Positions 8,052 to 15,528 of a DNA stretch of 47,029 nucleotides are shown piece after piece. The notes below the pieces were generated by a model. That model ran no database searches and was not told the origin of the DNA. It was given only the letters and a program-made list of their open reading frames with translations. The stretch comes from Bacillota bacterium (GTDB lineage: Bacteria > Bacillota > Clostridia > Christensenellales > SZUA-584): contig JAEWTW010000051.1 in NCBI GenBank assembly GCA_023397655.1, positions 1 to 47,029 on the forward strand. Reading direction: 5' to 3'. Numbering within the stretch: position 1 is the first letter of the stretch; each line of letters opens with the position of its first letter. A program made the position numbers and the translations under genes.

Positions 8052-8189
8052 TTACGTATTCATATGATACAGCGGAATGGGCGCAGTGATCCCCGAAACA
8101 TAAGCTCGCGGGCTTTGCGCGCAAACGGATGCGGCACAGGCAAACGCTGTATTGATTTTGCTGAACTTTTTGGTATAAACTTTGGTCAT
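8052..8189 (-). CDS. Self-contained 45-residue small protein, unknown
   Basis: This small gene has all the signals of a real transcription unit: an extended -10 promoter at 8236-8244, GAAGGAGGG before the ATG, and a strong terminator just after the stop. The product starts MTKVYTKKFSKINTAFACAA, is basic in its first 11 residues, has two cysteines (18 and 23), and ends in a Pro/Tyr-rich segment. The basic start followed by a short Ala-rich stretch could be a weak signal or leader region; a modified-peptide precursor is possible, but no maturation enzyme is nearby. It lies downstream of the exosortase K pair. I do not recognise the family. Confidence 0.55.
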   Translation of the reverse strand: MTKVYTKKFSKINTAFACAASVCAQSPRAYVSGITAPIPLYHMNT

Positions 8190-8235
8190 TTGCCAGGCCC
8201 TCCTTCTTGAAGATTTGTCTTTGACGACTTGAGAT

Positions 8236-8244
8236 ATTATACCA
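8236..8244 (-). promoter_or_regulatory. Extended -10 promoter for the small gene
   Basis: On the minus strand the sequence reads TGGTATAAT, a perfect extended -10 element, about 45 bp upstream of the small-gene start. No good -35 is present at 17 bp, which extended -10 promoters do not require. Confidence 0.55.
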
Positions 8245-8358
8245 CAACTTTGGGAAAATGGAAGTATCAATTTATTACGATTTGTTGACTTTTTTACGGA
8301 AACGTGTACCGAATCCTGCGCTTGATAATTCTGCTCCTGCATTTGCGGCATGTCCGTA

Positions 8359-11043
8359 TCATTTTTGCATCGCCTTTTTTCTGTACCGGCGAACGGCCGG
8401 GATGACGGTGAAGACGGCGATACCGGCAAGCAGACAGATAATCAGCGGCGGCTCGTCCAGCGTTTCACGCGCGGCGGCGGCGCTGTCCTGCTCCAGCAGC
8501 TTCGCCTGCGCTTCCCACAGATCAGCCTCCTGCTGTGCGGTCTCCACCACGATAAACGAAGTTTGCGGTGTGAGTACGTGGCTGCGGAACGCGGCGCGCA
8601 GCAGCTTGAGTGAGGTGGCTTTGTCCATTGCGGGGTTGCTGCGGATGGCGGCATCCAGCGTCAACGCATCCGTATACTGGCTGCCGGTCAGCGCAAACGC
8701 GGCACCTCCCGAAGGGATGATCTCGCTTTGGCCATCGTCCCGCACAACCGTATCACCGTAAAGCCGCAGCGGGAACACGGCGGGTTCGTCCAGTGGACCG
8801 CCGGCGATGCTGCCGTCAAAGTTATAAGGGACCAGCTTCAAGTCGTCACGAAGCCGGTAGAAGTACGGGTTCTCGGGATACTGCTTGGCAAGCCATGAGC
8901 TGTGCTCCGGCATCAGCGCGCCCGCCGGATTGCCCGACGTGAACAGTATCACGGGCACCGTGCCGCTGCCGTTTTCGGTGAGCGCCGTTTTGACGGCCAG
9001 TGCGAGGTTAAACCCGCTGTGCGGTGGGACCTGCAGGCTGCGCGCATCCTCCAGCGTGGCTTGTGTAATATCGTAAGACACGAACATCACCATGGCATCG
9101 CTGATGCCGCCCATGGACGCGTAGTCCTCGATCAGCGACAGCTGGTAGCCGATATTGCTGTGCGCCGAGCTGTCCACAACGAACCAGTACGTTTCCCCGC
9201 GCGTTTCGGCGGCGGGCAGCGTCTGCTTCATGGCGGCGGAGACCAGCGTGCCGCCGTTAAATTTGATCTCGTCCGACGCGTTGGCCGCTGTGACATCGAC
9301 CGTCTGGCCGTCCAGCGTGAGGCTGAAGGGCTGGGTGTGGATGATCTCAAAGCCGGTATGGCGCGTTTCGCCCTCGTCGAACGGAAACACGCGGAGCTCC
9401 AGCTGTCCGTCGTCCGTGTAGTGCAGCACGCCGGGGTCCTGATTGACACGGACGATGTCCTCATAGACCGACATTGCGGCGCGTTCGTCAGCCAGTATGC
9501 CGTATTTGCGGTTTGCACCCACGTCCAGATAGTAGTCGCTGATGTACGCGCCCTCGGGCAGCGGAAACAGCGTCACATATTCCTCGTTCCAGCCGCTTGA
9601 GGTGTTTTGCATTGTGAGGTGAACCCAGGTGCGGTTGGCGCCGGCCTCGGTATCGTAGGTGGTTTCGGTACGGACGTCGGTGAGGCGTACGTCGGTGATG
9701 TTTTCACCGTTAACGGTGAGCCCATCGGAAACAGATGCGTCCCAGGGTTCATCGTATTCGTCAAAGAACAGCTGGCGCATGCGGTCGATGTCGCCGTCGC
9801 GCATCACCTTGTTGTCCAGCACCAGCGCCGAATAGATGGCGGAGAGGAGCGGCGTGTTATTGGTGGTGGAAAACTCGGCAAATATGTCGCGGCTGATCTC
9901 GAAAGTGCCGCCGGAGCTGTTAAGCGTCCTCTTCAGCCGCCCGAGGTCCACAGGCTCACCCGAGGGGGCGGCACTCGTCTCCAGATACGACGCCGCGTTT
10001 TGAAGGTTTTGCCTGTCGCCGATGTAGCTGGTGAGCATGCAGGCGGGAATCAGCAGCAGCGCCGGGAGAAACACGGCCAGCACACGCGCACCGCTCCATA
10101 AGGTTTTAAGCTGCCGCCACTCGCGGACGATCTCGAACATCTGCATCAGCAGAGCACCGGCGGGCGCAAACACCAGCCCGCCCACGATGACGATCAAACC
10201 CAAAAAGCCAATCGGCATATACGGTACGAATATGACAAAGAAATACACAAAGTAGACCAAGGCGGCGGACAGGAGGCCGAAACGCAGCAGCCGCAGCCGC
10301 TTGTCGGCGAACGGCGGTATCAGCAGGACAACGCCGTTGATGACGGGAACGATGAAGAACGCCGGGTCGGAGAAGTCTCCGAACATATTGGACGTTTGAA
10401 GGTTGACCAGCAGCCCGATGAGAGGCAGCACAACGGAGAATATAGAATAGAGCGCGAACCACCGGCGTTTGCGGCTCTTCTCGGTCAGCAGCGCGCCGGA
10501 ACCGCGCGCGAGGACGATGCGGCCCAGCAGGAAAGCGGCGGCAAACGCGCCTGCCACGATCAGTATCATCGAGACGGTTTCCAGCCGCACCCCGGTGACG
10601 ATGTTGAACGCCAGGAACCAGACGAAGGGCAGCGCGACGAAGCCCATCACATAACGGCTCATGTCGGCACGGGGCTCCGGCGTTTTGGACAGCGCCATGG
10701 CGGCGTACACCACGGAGACGGCACACAGCAGCATCGCGGTAAGACGCAGGCCGAGCGCGCCGCCAAAAAGAGCGGCGCCTTCAAGCAGCAGAGCGGACGC
10801 AGCCAGCATGGCGCAGGCGGACACGGCCAGCGCGATCAGCGCTTCACGATGAGCAGACTCCCGCTTGCGGCAGACGATGGCGTAGCCTGTGAAAGCGGCG
10901 TTAAACGCGACGCTTGCGGCAAGTATCCAAAGCGCTCCGGTATGCGCCGTCCGGGCGGCCAGTGCGATCAGCAGTGCAGCCAGCAGCGTCTGCGGCAGCG
11001 TCACAAAAGGAAATAACCGCGAGGGTTTATCGATGCTTTTCAT
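8359..11043 (-). CDS. Large membrane protein with VIT-like domain and MSEP-CTERM-like sorting tail
   Basis: This 894-residue protein begins with about ten membrane helices (residues 15-350). An extracytoplasmic region follows, with a VIT-like domain (about 415-560) and a degenerate vWA-like part where the MIDAS motif reads DSSAHS. The C-terminus has LDEPP at 862-866, then a helix at about 867-884 and the basic cluster RRYRKK. That tail (acidic-Glu-Pro, helix, Arg-rich end) is the tripartite form of an exosortase target, and the architecture resembles the MSEP-CTERM proteins paired with exosortase K. The neighbouring gene encodes such an enzyme and overlaps this one by 17 nt. AGGAGG precedes the start. 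The biological role is unknown. Confidence 0.8.
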   Translation of the reverse strand: MKSIDKPSRLFPFVTLPQTLLAALLIALAARTAHTGALWILAASVAFNAAFTGYAIVCRKRESAHREALIALAVSACAMLAASALLLEGAALFGGALGLRLTAMLLCAVSVVYAAMALSKTPEPRADMSRYVMGFVALPFVWFLAFNIVTGVRLETVSMILIVAGAFAAAFLLGRIVLARGSGALLTEKSRKRRWFALYSIFSVVLPLIGLLVNLQTSNMFGDFSDPAFFIVPVINGVVLLIPPFADKRLRLLRFGLLSAALVYFVYFFVIFVPYMPIGFLGLIVIVGGLVFAPAGALLMQMFEIVREWRQLKTLWSGARVLAVFLPALLLIPACMLTSYIGDRQNLQNAASYLETSAAPSGEPVDLGRLKRTLNSSGGTFEISRDIFAEFSTTNNTPLLSAIYSALVLDNKVMRDGDIDRMRQLFFDEYDEPWDASVSDGLTVNGENITDVRLTDVRTETTYDTEAGANRTWVHLTMQNTSSGWNEEYVTLFPLPEGAYISDYYLDVGANRKYGILADERAAMSVYEDIVRVNQDPGVLHYTDDGQLELRVFPFDEGETRHTGFEIIHTQPFSLTLDGQTVDVTAANASDEIKFNGGTLVSAAMKQTLPAAETRGETYWFVVDSSAHSNIGYQLSLIEDYASMGGISDAMVMFVSYDITQATLEDARSLQVPPHSGFNLALAVKTALTENGSGTVPVILFTSGNPAGALMPEHSSWLAKQYPENPYFYRLRDDLKLVPYNFDGSIAGGPLDEPAVFPLRLYGDTVVRDDGQSEIIPSGGAAFALTGSQYTDALTLDAAIRSNPAMDKATSLKLLRAAFRSHVLTPQTSFIVVETAQQEADLWEAQAKLLEQDSAAAARETLDEPPLIICLLAGIAVFTVIPAVRRYRKKAMQK

Positions 11044-11545
11044 GGAGGCCTCCTGTCAGTTTGTTAACGAGTATGAAACTGCCCACAAGTGCGGCGAGGT
11101 AAAGCGCGATGCCGATGCCGGTGTGCAGCGTGGCAAACTTCTCATACGAGACGAAAGGAACCGAACCGATGATGCGCACACAGCTGACGAACACGCCGAT
11201 GACGGCGGAACCCGCCAGCGCGAGCACAAAAAAGGCGGCTTTGGCAAGACCGCGAAACCGCCGCGTAAAGGCGCAGACCATTAGACAGAACAGCATGACG
11301 ATGAAGTTCATGCCCATACAGGCGGGGCCCACGGCGAAGCTGCCGCCCGGCGATACGTAACCTACGCTGCTTTGGTAACTGAGCGCGATGTTGTAAAAAG
11401 CTTCGGTGACTTTGGCGTGCGGCCACAGCAGCACCCTCAGCGTGCCGTCGTCTGCCGCGCCGTATCCGGCGAGCAGCACAGCGCCCGTGAACAGCGCGAG
11501 CGCACCGAGAGCGATATCCGCTTTGTGTCTGCGGATGACAGGCAA
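11027..11545 (-). CDS. xrtK: Exosortase K-like membrane transpeptidase
   Basis: This 172-residue, multi-helix protein carries the exosortase catalytic triad in the right order and spacing: Cys76 in PACMGMNF, Arg124 in CVRIIGS, and His141 in LHTGIGIALYL. Exosortases process C-terminal sorting tails of exported proteins, and XrtK is known for being encoded beside one dedicated MSEP-CTERM target. Here the next gene encodes a protein of that form. The start is uncertain: the frame opens with TTG at 11545, no in-frame ATG occurs before residue 77, and the ribosome binding site favours an out-of-frame ATG slightly upstream, so the start may be rare or the N-terminus frameshifted. Promoter at 11587-11615. 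Confidence 0.8.
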   Translation of the reverse strand: MPVIRRHKADIALGALALFTGAVLLAGYGAADDGTLRVLLWPHAKVTEAFYNIALSYQSSVGYVSPGGSFAVGPACMGMNFIVMLFCLMVCAFTRRFRGLAKAAFFVLALAGSAVIGVFVSCVRIIGSVPFVSYEKFATLHTGIGIALYLAALVGSFILVNKLTGGLHEKHR

Positions 11546-11586
11546 TAAGGAGGTCAGACAGCATCACCGCCTTTCATGATGCGCTG

Positions 11587-11615
11587 ATTATAACAAAATA
11601 TTTATTGAAAATCAA
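11587..11615 (-). promoter_or_regulatory. Promoter of the exosortase K pair
   Basis: On the minus strand TTGATT (11610-11615) and TATAAT (11587-11592) are 17 bp apart, and the -10 is also extended (TGTTATAAT). Transcription should start near 11580, leaving a leader of about 35 nt. Confidence 0.75.
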
Positions 11616-11704
11616 TAAATACTAGAAAAAAATGTTTAGTAATCATGTATGAACGGGGTTAACAATGCGCGCGTTGCATGGGCGAAACTGTGGGTGAACA
11701 TGCC

Positions 11705-11728
11705 AAAAAGAGGGTGTTATCCCTCTTT
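11705..11728 (-). terminator. Terminator of the DUF3892 gene
   Basis: AAAGAGGG (11707-11714) and CCCTCTTT (11721-11728) make a perfect 8-bp stem with a 6-nt loop, with a U run on the minus strand. It lies about 25 nt after the stop of the DUF3892 gene. Confidence 0.8.
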
Positions 11729-11750
11729 GACGGCGGTGCGGCTGATAGTT

Positions 11751-12041
11751 TTACTGTGTCACCGACGGCAGGTTGCCAAGGTTGTTGTTTTCGCTTTCAT
11801 CGGGCAGAGACTTGAGATATTCGCTGCCGTTGCGCACAGCGATGCCGACGCCCTGAATGCCGCCGTGCCGCGCCAGATCAACGCCCTGCTCCTTGCTCAA
11901 TATGCGCCCGTCCGCCAGCTTGTACCCAGTGACGCGCCCGCCCTCCTTCACCAGCGCGACGATGGGCTGCGCGTCCGCGTTAGGTGTGGGGATATCCTGC
12001 AGCGCCATCAAAGGCAGCTTGGATAAATTGATATCAGGCAT
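11751..12041 (-). CDS. DUF3892 domain small protein
   Basis: This 96-residue soluble protein contains the DUF3892 pattern: a VALVKEGGRVTGYKLADGR strand pair followed by ILSKEQGVDLARHGGIQGVG and a short SLPDESENNNLGNLP tail. The function of the family is unknown; members are small cytosolic proteins common in Firmicutes. The start has GGAGG eight bases upstream, and a terminator follows directly, so it is monocistronic. Its upstream region shares the motif TTGAGACAC with the region before speD. Confidence 0.8.
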   Translation of the reverse strand: MPDINLSKLPLMALQDIPTPNADAQPIVALVKEGGRVTGYKLADGRILSKEQGVDLARHGGIQGVGIAVRNGSEYLKSLPDESENNNLGNLPSVTQ

Positions 12042-12172
12042 GAGTTGAATCCTCCGTTTATTGCTTTTATATAATATAGTGTCTCAATAAAACGGCGATA
12101 TGATGCACGTTCTTGTTATCACTTTGTTGTTTGAGGGCGCTTAACAATTGATAATCAGCCAGCAGGTTCAAC

Positions 12173-12208
12173 AAAAAAGCCTCCGGCGATTTGAAACACC
12201 GGAGGCTT
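12173..12208 (-). terminator. Terminator of the clostripain-like gene
   Basis: AAGCCTCCGG (12177-12186) and CCGGAGGCTT (12199-12208) form a 10-bp perfect stem with a 12-nt loop and a U tail on the minus strand, 30 nt after the peptidase stop codon. Confidence 0.85.
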
Positions 12209-12238
12209 ATTGAATGGTGCTAGATTGTTGTGTTTGTT

Positions 12239-14236
12239 CTATTCCGGCAGGGAGGTTGATATCTCACCATTCTCCACGGTAAATACCACTGCCGCCGAGT
12301 TCGCCGCGTTGTTGTTTGCGTCTACCATCTCATAGATCATGATGAACGTACCGTCACCCATATCCGCTTCCGCAAACGAGGTATTGGCCGTAACAGCGAG
12401 GGTGGCTGCTTCAATTTCAGTCAGCTCCGTTGAGTCTCCGGAGATGGGCATGGTATAAAGCAATGTGGTTATTTCATCGCCCTCTTTGAGCTGCACAAGG
12501 TTTTTGTCCGCCATACCGCTTTCATCCAGCGGCTTGCTCGCCCCGAGGATGTAATAGGCCTCGTCCGTAAAGCTGTAGCCCACGCTCAGGTTGTAGCGCT
12601 CCCCGTTCAGAAGGATGGGGACGTTATACAGATTATAATCTTCTCCCTCGTAGCTGAGCTCGAGATACACGAAATTGCCGTCGATGGAGCCCCAGACACC
12701 GCGGAAATTATCCTTGAATACGCCGTTATCCCAATCGGCAATGATGTCGTTGTCACGGCCGAGCAGCAGCATCGTGTCGTTCGCGGGATCGGTATAGTAG
12801 AGCTGGAAGTACACTCCCGCCAGAATATTGGCCGCCTCGGCGCCAATGCTGAGCACCGCATAGCCTTCATCATCCACGGTCAGCGGTATGTCCTGCAGCC
12901 CTGAGCCTTCAATGGAAGGAACTTCAGGAAGCTCGGTAAACTGCATATCAGCGATATATGCCATGCCGTCCTCGGGCAGCGTCCCGAAAAGCTCGTAGGC
13001 ATAGAGGTATTTAAAGGATGTGCCTGTACCCACGGAGACATATTCGTTAAAGTTATCCTGATCCCCATCGTAGGAATAATAGCAGGATAAGCCTGAGGCC
13101 TGCTGCCGGTACGGACCGTTGATCTTATAGATCACGCATTCGTCCAGCGCGGCCAGGACGGCGTTCGCGTTTTCGGTCAGGAGGTTTTGGCTGTTGCGTA
13201 CGAGGTCGCCCAAATCCACCATGTTGGTATAGCCTTCTTCGGCCGTGTTGCCGCCGTAGTTTTCCGCCTTGAGGGCGCTTCTGCCCAGCTCCGCAAAGAA
13301 GGTCGGGTCTTCGCAGGCGTAGGCCAGCGCTTCCTTGCCGATGTTGTCATATGCCGTAAGGAGGCTGCCGATTTTGGAAAGGTCGGTTACTGACAGCGTG
13401 ATGGCATCCTGCGTACCCGCCAGCTCGCAGCCCTCTACATAGGTGTCACAGATGATCTGCCCGAGCTCTGCGCCGTCCATGGCGGTGTTTTCGGCAAGAG
13501 CGCCCACGAAGCCCGAATAGTACCAGCCGTTTGCCGGTTCGGTTTCTTCCGAGGCCACCAAATATCTGCCGATGTCTGAGAAGGCTGCAGCTGTGTCCAC
13601 CGTGGCCATCAGGCAGGTGTCAAGACCAACCACTTCAAAGGGTGGGTTATCAGCCGACAGCGTGAAGGTTGACTCAAAAGCCTGACGGATCTCGGTCAGC
13701 GTGAGCGAGTCGTTGTCATACAGCTGGTCAAATTCCACACCGGCCACCGAACCGCCGCCGTGATTCCAGAAAAGCATCATTTTGTTTTCTGCGGGAAAGT
13801 TGGTGCCGGCAAAGGACAGAAAGTCCGCAAATGTAGCCGCATCACCCATGCTGGCCAGCGGAAGCTGCTCCAGCTTTTTCAAGCCTTCGGAATCATACAC
13901 ATAGCGCTCAATGTAATTCGGATCAACGAGGTCGTTGTGCCACTCGCTTGTTCCTCCGGTTTGAATGACGACCTTCACGTTTTCCGGAAGCGGAACCGAC
14001 GTCAGTTCCTCAAGATCGGCAGTGGCTGCGCCGCCTTCCGATTCAAGATCTGTGCCGCAAAGATACCAGTAAATCACCCAAGTGCCGGGCTCTGCAATAG
14101 CGGTATCTGCAGCGCAACCCGCTGTCTCGGTGGGTGAAAGCGTCTGCTCGGACGAGGCGGGCTCCGTGCTGCCGCAGCCCGTTAACGCCAATGCTATCAT
14201 CATTAGGGCTGTTAAAAGAGATATTCGTTTTTTCAT
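12239..14236 (-). CDS. Clostripain-family (C11) cysteine peptidase lipoprotein
   Basis: This 665-residue secreted protein has a signal peptide ending in a lipobox (LTGC, lipidated Cys21), so it should be anchored on the outer face of the membrane. The C11 catalytic pair is visible: His159 in LFWNHGGG and Cys208 in VGLDTCLMA, with the family N-terminal motif WVIYWYLCGTDLES at about 53-66. The C-terminal 250 residues look like a beta-rich accessory region. C11 peptidases cleave after Arg or Lys; the specificity here is inferred. AAGGAAG precedes the ATG. The gene is transcribed alone, divergently from a TetR gene, and ends in a strong terminator. Confidence 0.9.
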   Translation of the reverse strand: MKKRISLLTALMMIALALTGCGSTEPASSEQTLSPTETAGCAADTAIAEPGTWVIYWYLCGTDLESEGGAATADLEELTSVPLPENVKVVIQTGGTSEWHNDLVDPNYIERYVYDSEGLKKLEQLPLASMGDAATFADFLSFAGTNFPAENKMMLFWNHGGGSVAGVEFDQLYDNDSLTLTEIRQAFESTFTLSADNPPFEVVGLDTCLMATVDTAAAFSDIGRYLVASEETEPANGWYYSGFVGALAENTAMDGAELGQIICDTYVEGCELAGTQDAITLSVTDLSKIGSLLTAYDNIGKEALAYACEDPTFFAELGRSALKAENYGGNTAEEGYTNMVDLGDLVRNSQNLLTENANAVLAALDECVIYKINGPYRQQASGLSCYYSYDGDQDNFNEYVSVGTGTSFKYLYAYELFGTLPEDGMAYIADMQFTELPEVPSIEGSGLQDIPLTVDDEGYAVLSIGAEAANILAGVYFQLYYTDPANDTMLLLGRDNDIIADWDNGVFKDNFRGVWGSIDGNFVYLELSYEGEDYNLYNVPILLNGERYNLSVGYSFTDEAYYILGASKPLDESGMADKNLVQLKEGDEITTLLYTMPISGDSTELTEIEAATLAVTANTSFAEADMGDGTFIMIYEMVDANNNAANSAAVVFTVENGEISTSLPE

Positions 14237-14375
14237 GGTTCTTCCTTATGTCGTTATTGTTGAGTGGGTTTCATGCATGGGTTACCAGCCTGAAATCGCA
14301 GAGAATACAATATCAGTTAAACTATGTATTGTAAAGACAAAAAAGTAGCTGAAACCGCAGCATCGGACGTTGTTG

Positions 14376-14430
14376 TTGACTTTGAGAATGAAGCGAATTA
14401 TAATCGAATAAATGAGTAATTTATTCGATT
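14376..14430 (+). promoter_or_regulatory. tetR promoter overlapped by a perfect palindromic operator
   Basis: TTGACT (14376-14381) and TATAAT (14399-14404) are 17 bp apart. From inside the -10, a perfect palindrome with 12-bp arms (AATCGAATAAAT at 14402-14413, its complement at 14419-14430) and a 5-bp centre covers the transcription start. This is the expected layout for repression by the TetR-family protein encoded immediately downstream. Confidence 0.8.
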
Positions 14431-14443
14431 AAAGGACATGAGT

Positions 14444-15025
14444 ATGCGCAAACGGATCGATGACGAGACCATATTGCAGGCGGCCCTCAAGTGCTTTGCC
14501 GCTTACGGTTACAAGAAGACGACGCTGGAGGACATCGCCGGAGAGCTCGGCCTTGGCAACAGCAGCGTCTATGCGTATACCACGAGCAAGCGGGCATTGT
14601 ATGAGGACGTGGTTCGGTACGTGATGCTGCGCTGGCAGAACCGCGTGAAGGCGGCGGTGGAGCGTGAGACCGGCGCTGCCTCGAAGTTCCGCGTGCTGTG
14701 CGAGACGGCACTGTTGTATCTGGCCGAGGATGCGGATTTCTGCGCGCTGCTCAAGAACGATTCCACCATATTCCCCATGTTCCCCGAAGCGGACCCATAC
14801 GAGGAGATCAATGCGGAGTCGGTCGGCATGATTGCCCGCGTGCTGGAAGAGGGTCAGCAGAGCGGCGAATTTCGAAAGCTGGATACGGGTGCGGTATCTG
14901 AACTCATATTTTCCATCTATAAGGGCTTTATCATCCGGGCGTACATCGAGTGCGAGGAGCGTTTCATGGAAACGCACATGGCGCAGGCGCTCGACCTCAT
15001 CACCAACGGCATACTTATGAAATAA
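14444..15025 (+). CDS. TetR-family transcriptional repressor
   Basis: This protein of about 193 residues has a typical TetR N-terminal helix-turn-helix: ILQAALKCFAAYGYKKTTLE followed by DIAGELGLGNSSVYAYTTSK, and a divergent helical ligand-binding half. The ligand is unknown. I prefer ATG at 14444 because AAAGGA then has a normal spacing of seven bases; an ATG two codons upstream is too close. It probably represses itself through the palindrome at 14402-14430. A terminator follows just after the stop, but the SCP2 and M24 genes downstream lie in the same direction and may be its targets by read-through. Confidence 0.92.
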   Translation: MRKRIDDETILQAALKCFAAYGYKKTTLEDIAGELGLGNSSVYAYTTSKRALYEDVVRYVMLRWQNRVKAAVERETGAASKFRVLCETALLYLAEDADFCALLKNDSTIFPMFPEADPYEEINAESVGMIARVLEEGQQSGEFRKLDTGAVSELIFSIYKGFIIRAYIECEERFMETHMAQALDLITNGILMK

Positions 15026-15028
15026 CGG

Positions 15029-15058
15029 GCAGCGCGTCTTGCGCTGCTTTTCCTTTTT
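15029..15058 (+). terminator. Terminator after the TetR gene
   Basis: GCAGCGC (15029-15035) and GCGCTGC (15041-15047) form a perfect 7-bp stem with a 5-nt loop followed by TTTTCCTTTTT, beginning four bases after the tetR stop codon. Confidence 0.75.
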
Positions 15059-15113
15059 GGTTTCCGGGGCGGCGGCGTTTCGGAGCCTTATGAAAAGAAA
15101 GGAGTGGAACAGT

Positions 15114-15518
15114 ATGGATAAGCTGTTGTATTTGTCTTCCCAATGGGGGGAAGAGGTGAAAAAGAGGCTGAGCGAGGGCCTGACACCGGACAAGATGAAC
15201 AACCTCACTTCCTCGATGACCAACATCTATACGAATTGCCCGGGCAATGGGGCAGAGAAATTCTTCTATGTGGCGTTTACTGACGGAGCGGTGAGCAGCG
15301 TGCAGGTGGGCGACGGGCCGGGCCCCAAGGCGGAGTTTACCATCACAGGCGAATATGAAACATTCGCGCAGATTTCCCGCGCGGAGCTGGGCGCGCAGAA
15401 AGCGCTGATGGGCGGCAAGCTGAAGCTGCGCGGCAACATGGTGAAAGCACTGAAGCTGGCGTCGCTGGTGGATCGGCTGAACAAGATCATCGCGACGATA
15501 CCCACCGAGTTTGAGTGA
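15114..15518 (+). CDS. SCP2 sterol-carrier-like domain protein
   Basis: This 134-residue protein matches the SCP2-like fold: FFYVAFTDGAVSSVQVGDG, then AEFTITGEYETFAQISRAEL, then ALMGGKLKLRGNMVKALKLA. SCP2 domains bind hydrophobic ligands such as fatty acyl groups; in bacteria the ligand is usually unknown. I start at ATG 15114 with AAAGGAG nine bases upstream and ignore the upstream extension, which overlaps the terminator. The M24 gene starts only 10 nt downstream, so the two are co-transcribed. A role in delivering or sensing a lipophilic substrate of the M24 protein is inference. Confidence 0.85.
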   Translation: MDKLLYLSSQWGEEVKKRLSEGLTPDKMNNLTSSMTNIYTNCPGNGAEKFFYVAFTDGAVSSVQVGDGPGPKAEFTITGEYETFAQISRAELGAQKALMGGKLKLRGNMVKALKLASLVDRLNKIIATIPTEFE

Positions 15519-15528
15519 GGAGGACGCA

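Noticed and set aside
7512..8210. 232-codon plus-strand frame
   Set aside because: The translation is rich in Ser/Pro/Cys without any pattern, and it covers the terminator and the small gene on the other strand.
11142..11567. 141-codon frame with a better ribosome binding site overlapping xrtK
   Set aside because: The product is Arg/His/Ala-rich shadow sequence without hydrophobic helices, whereas the xrtK frame has all catalytic residues.
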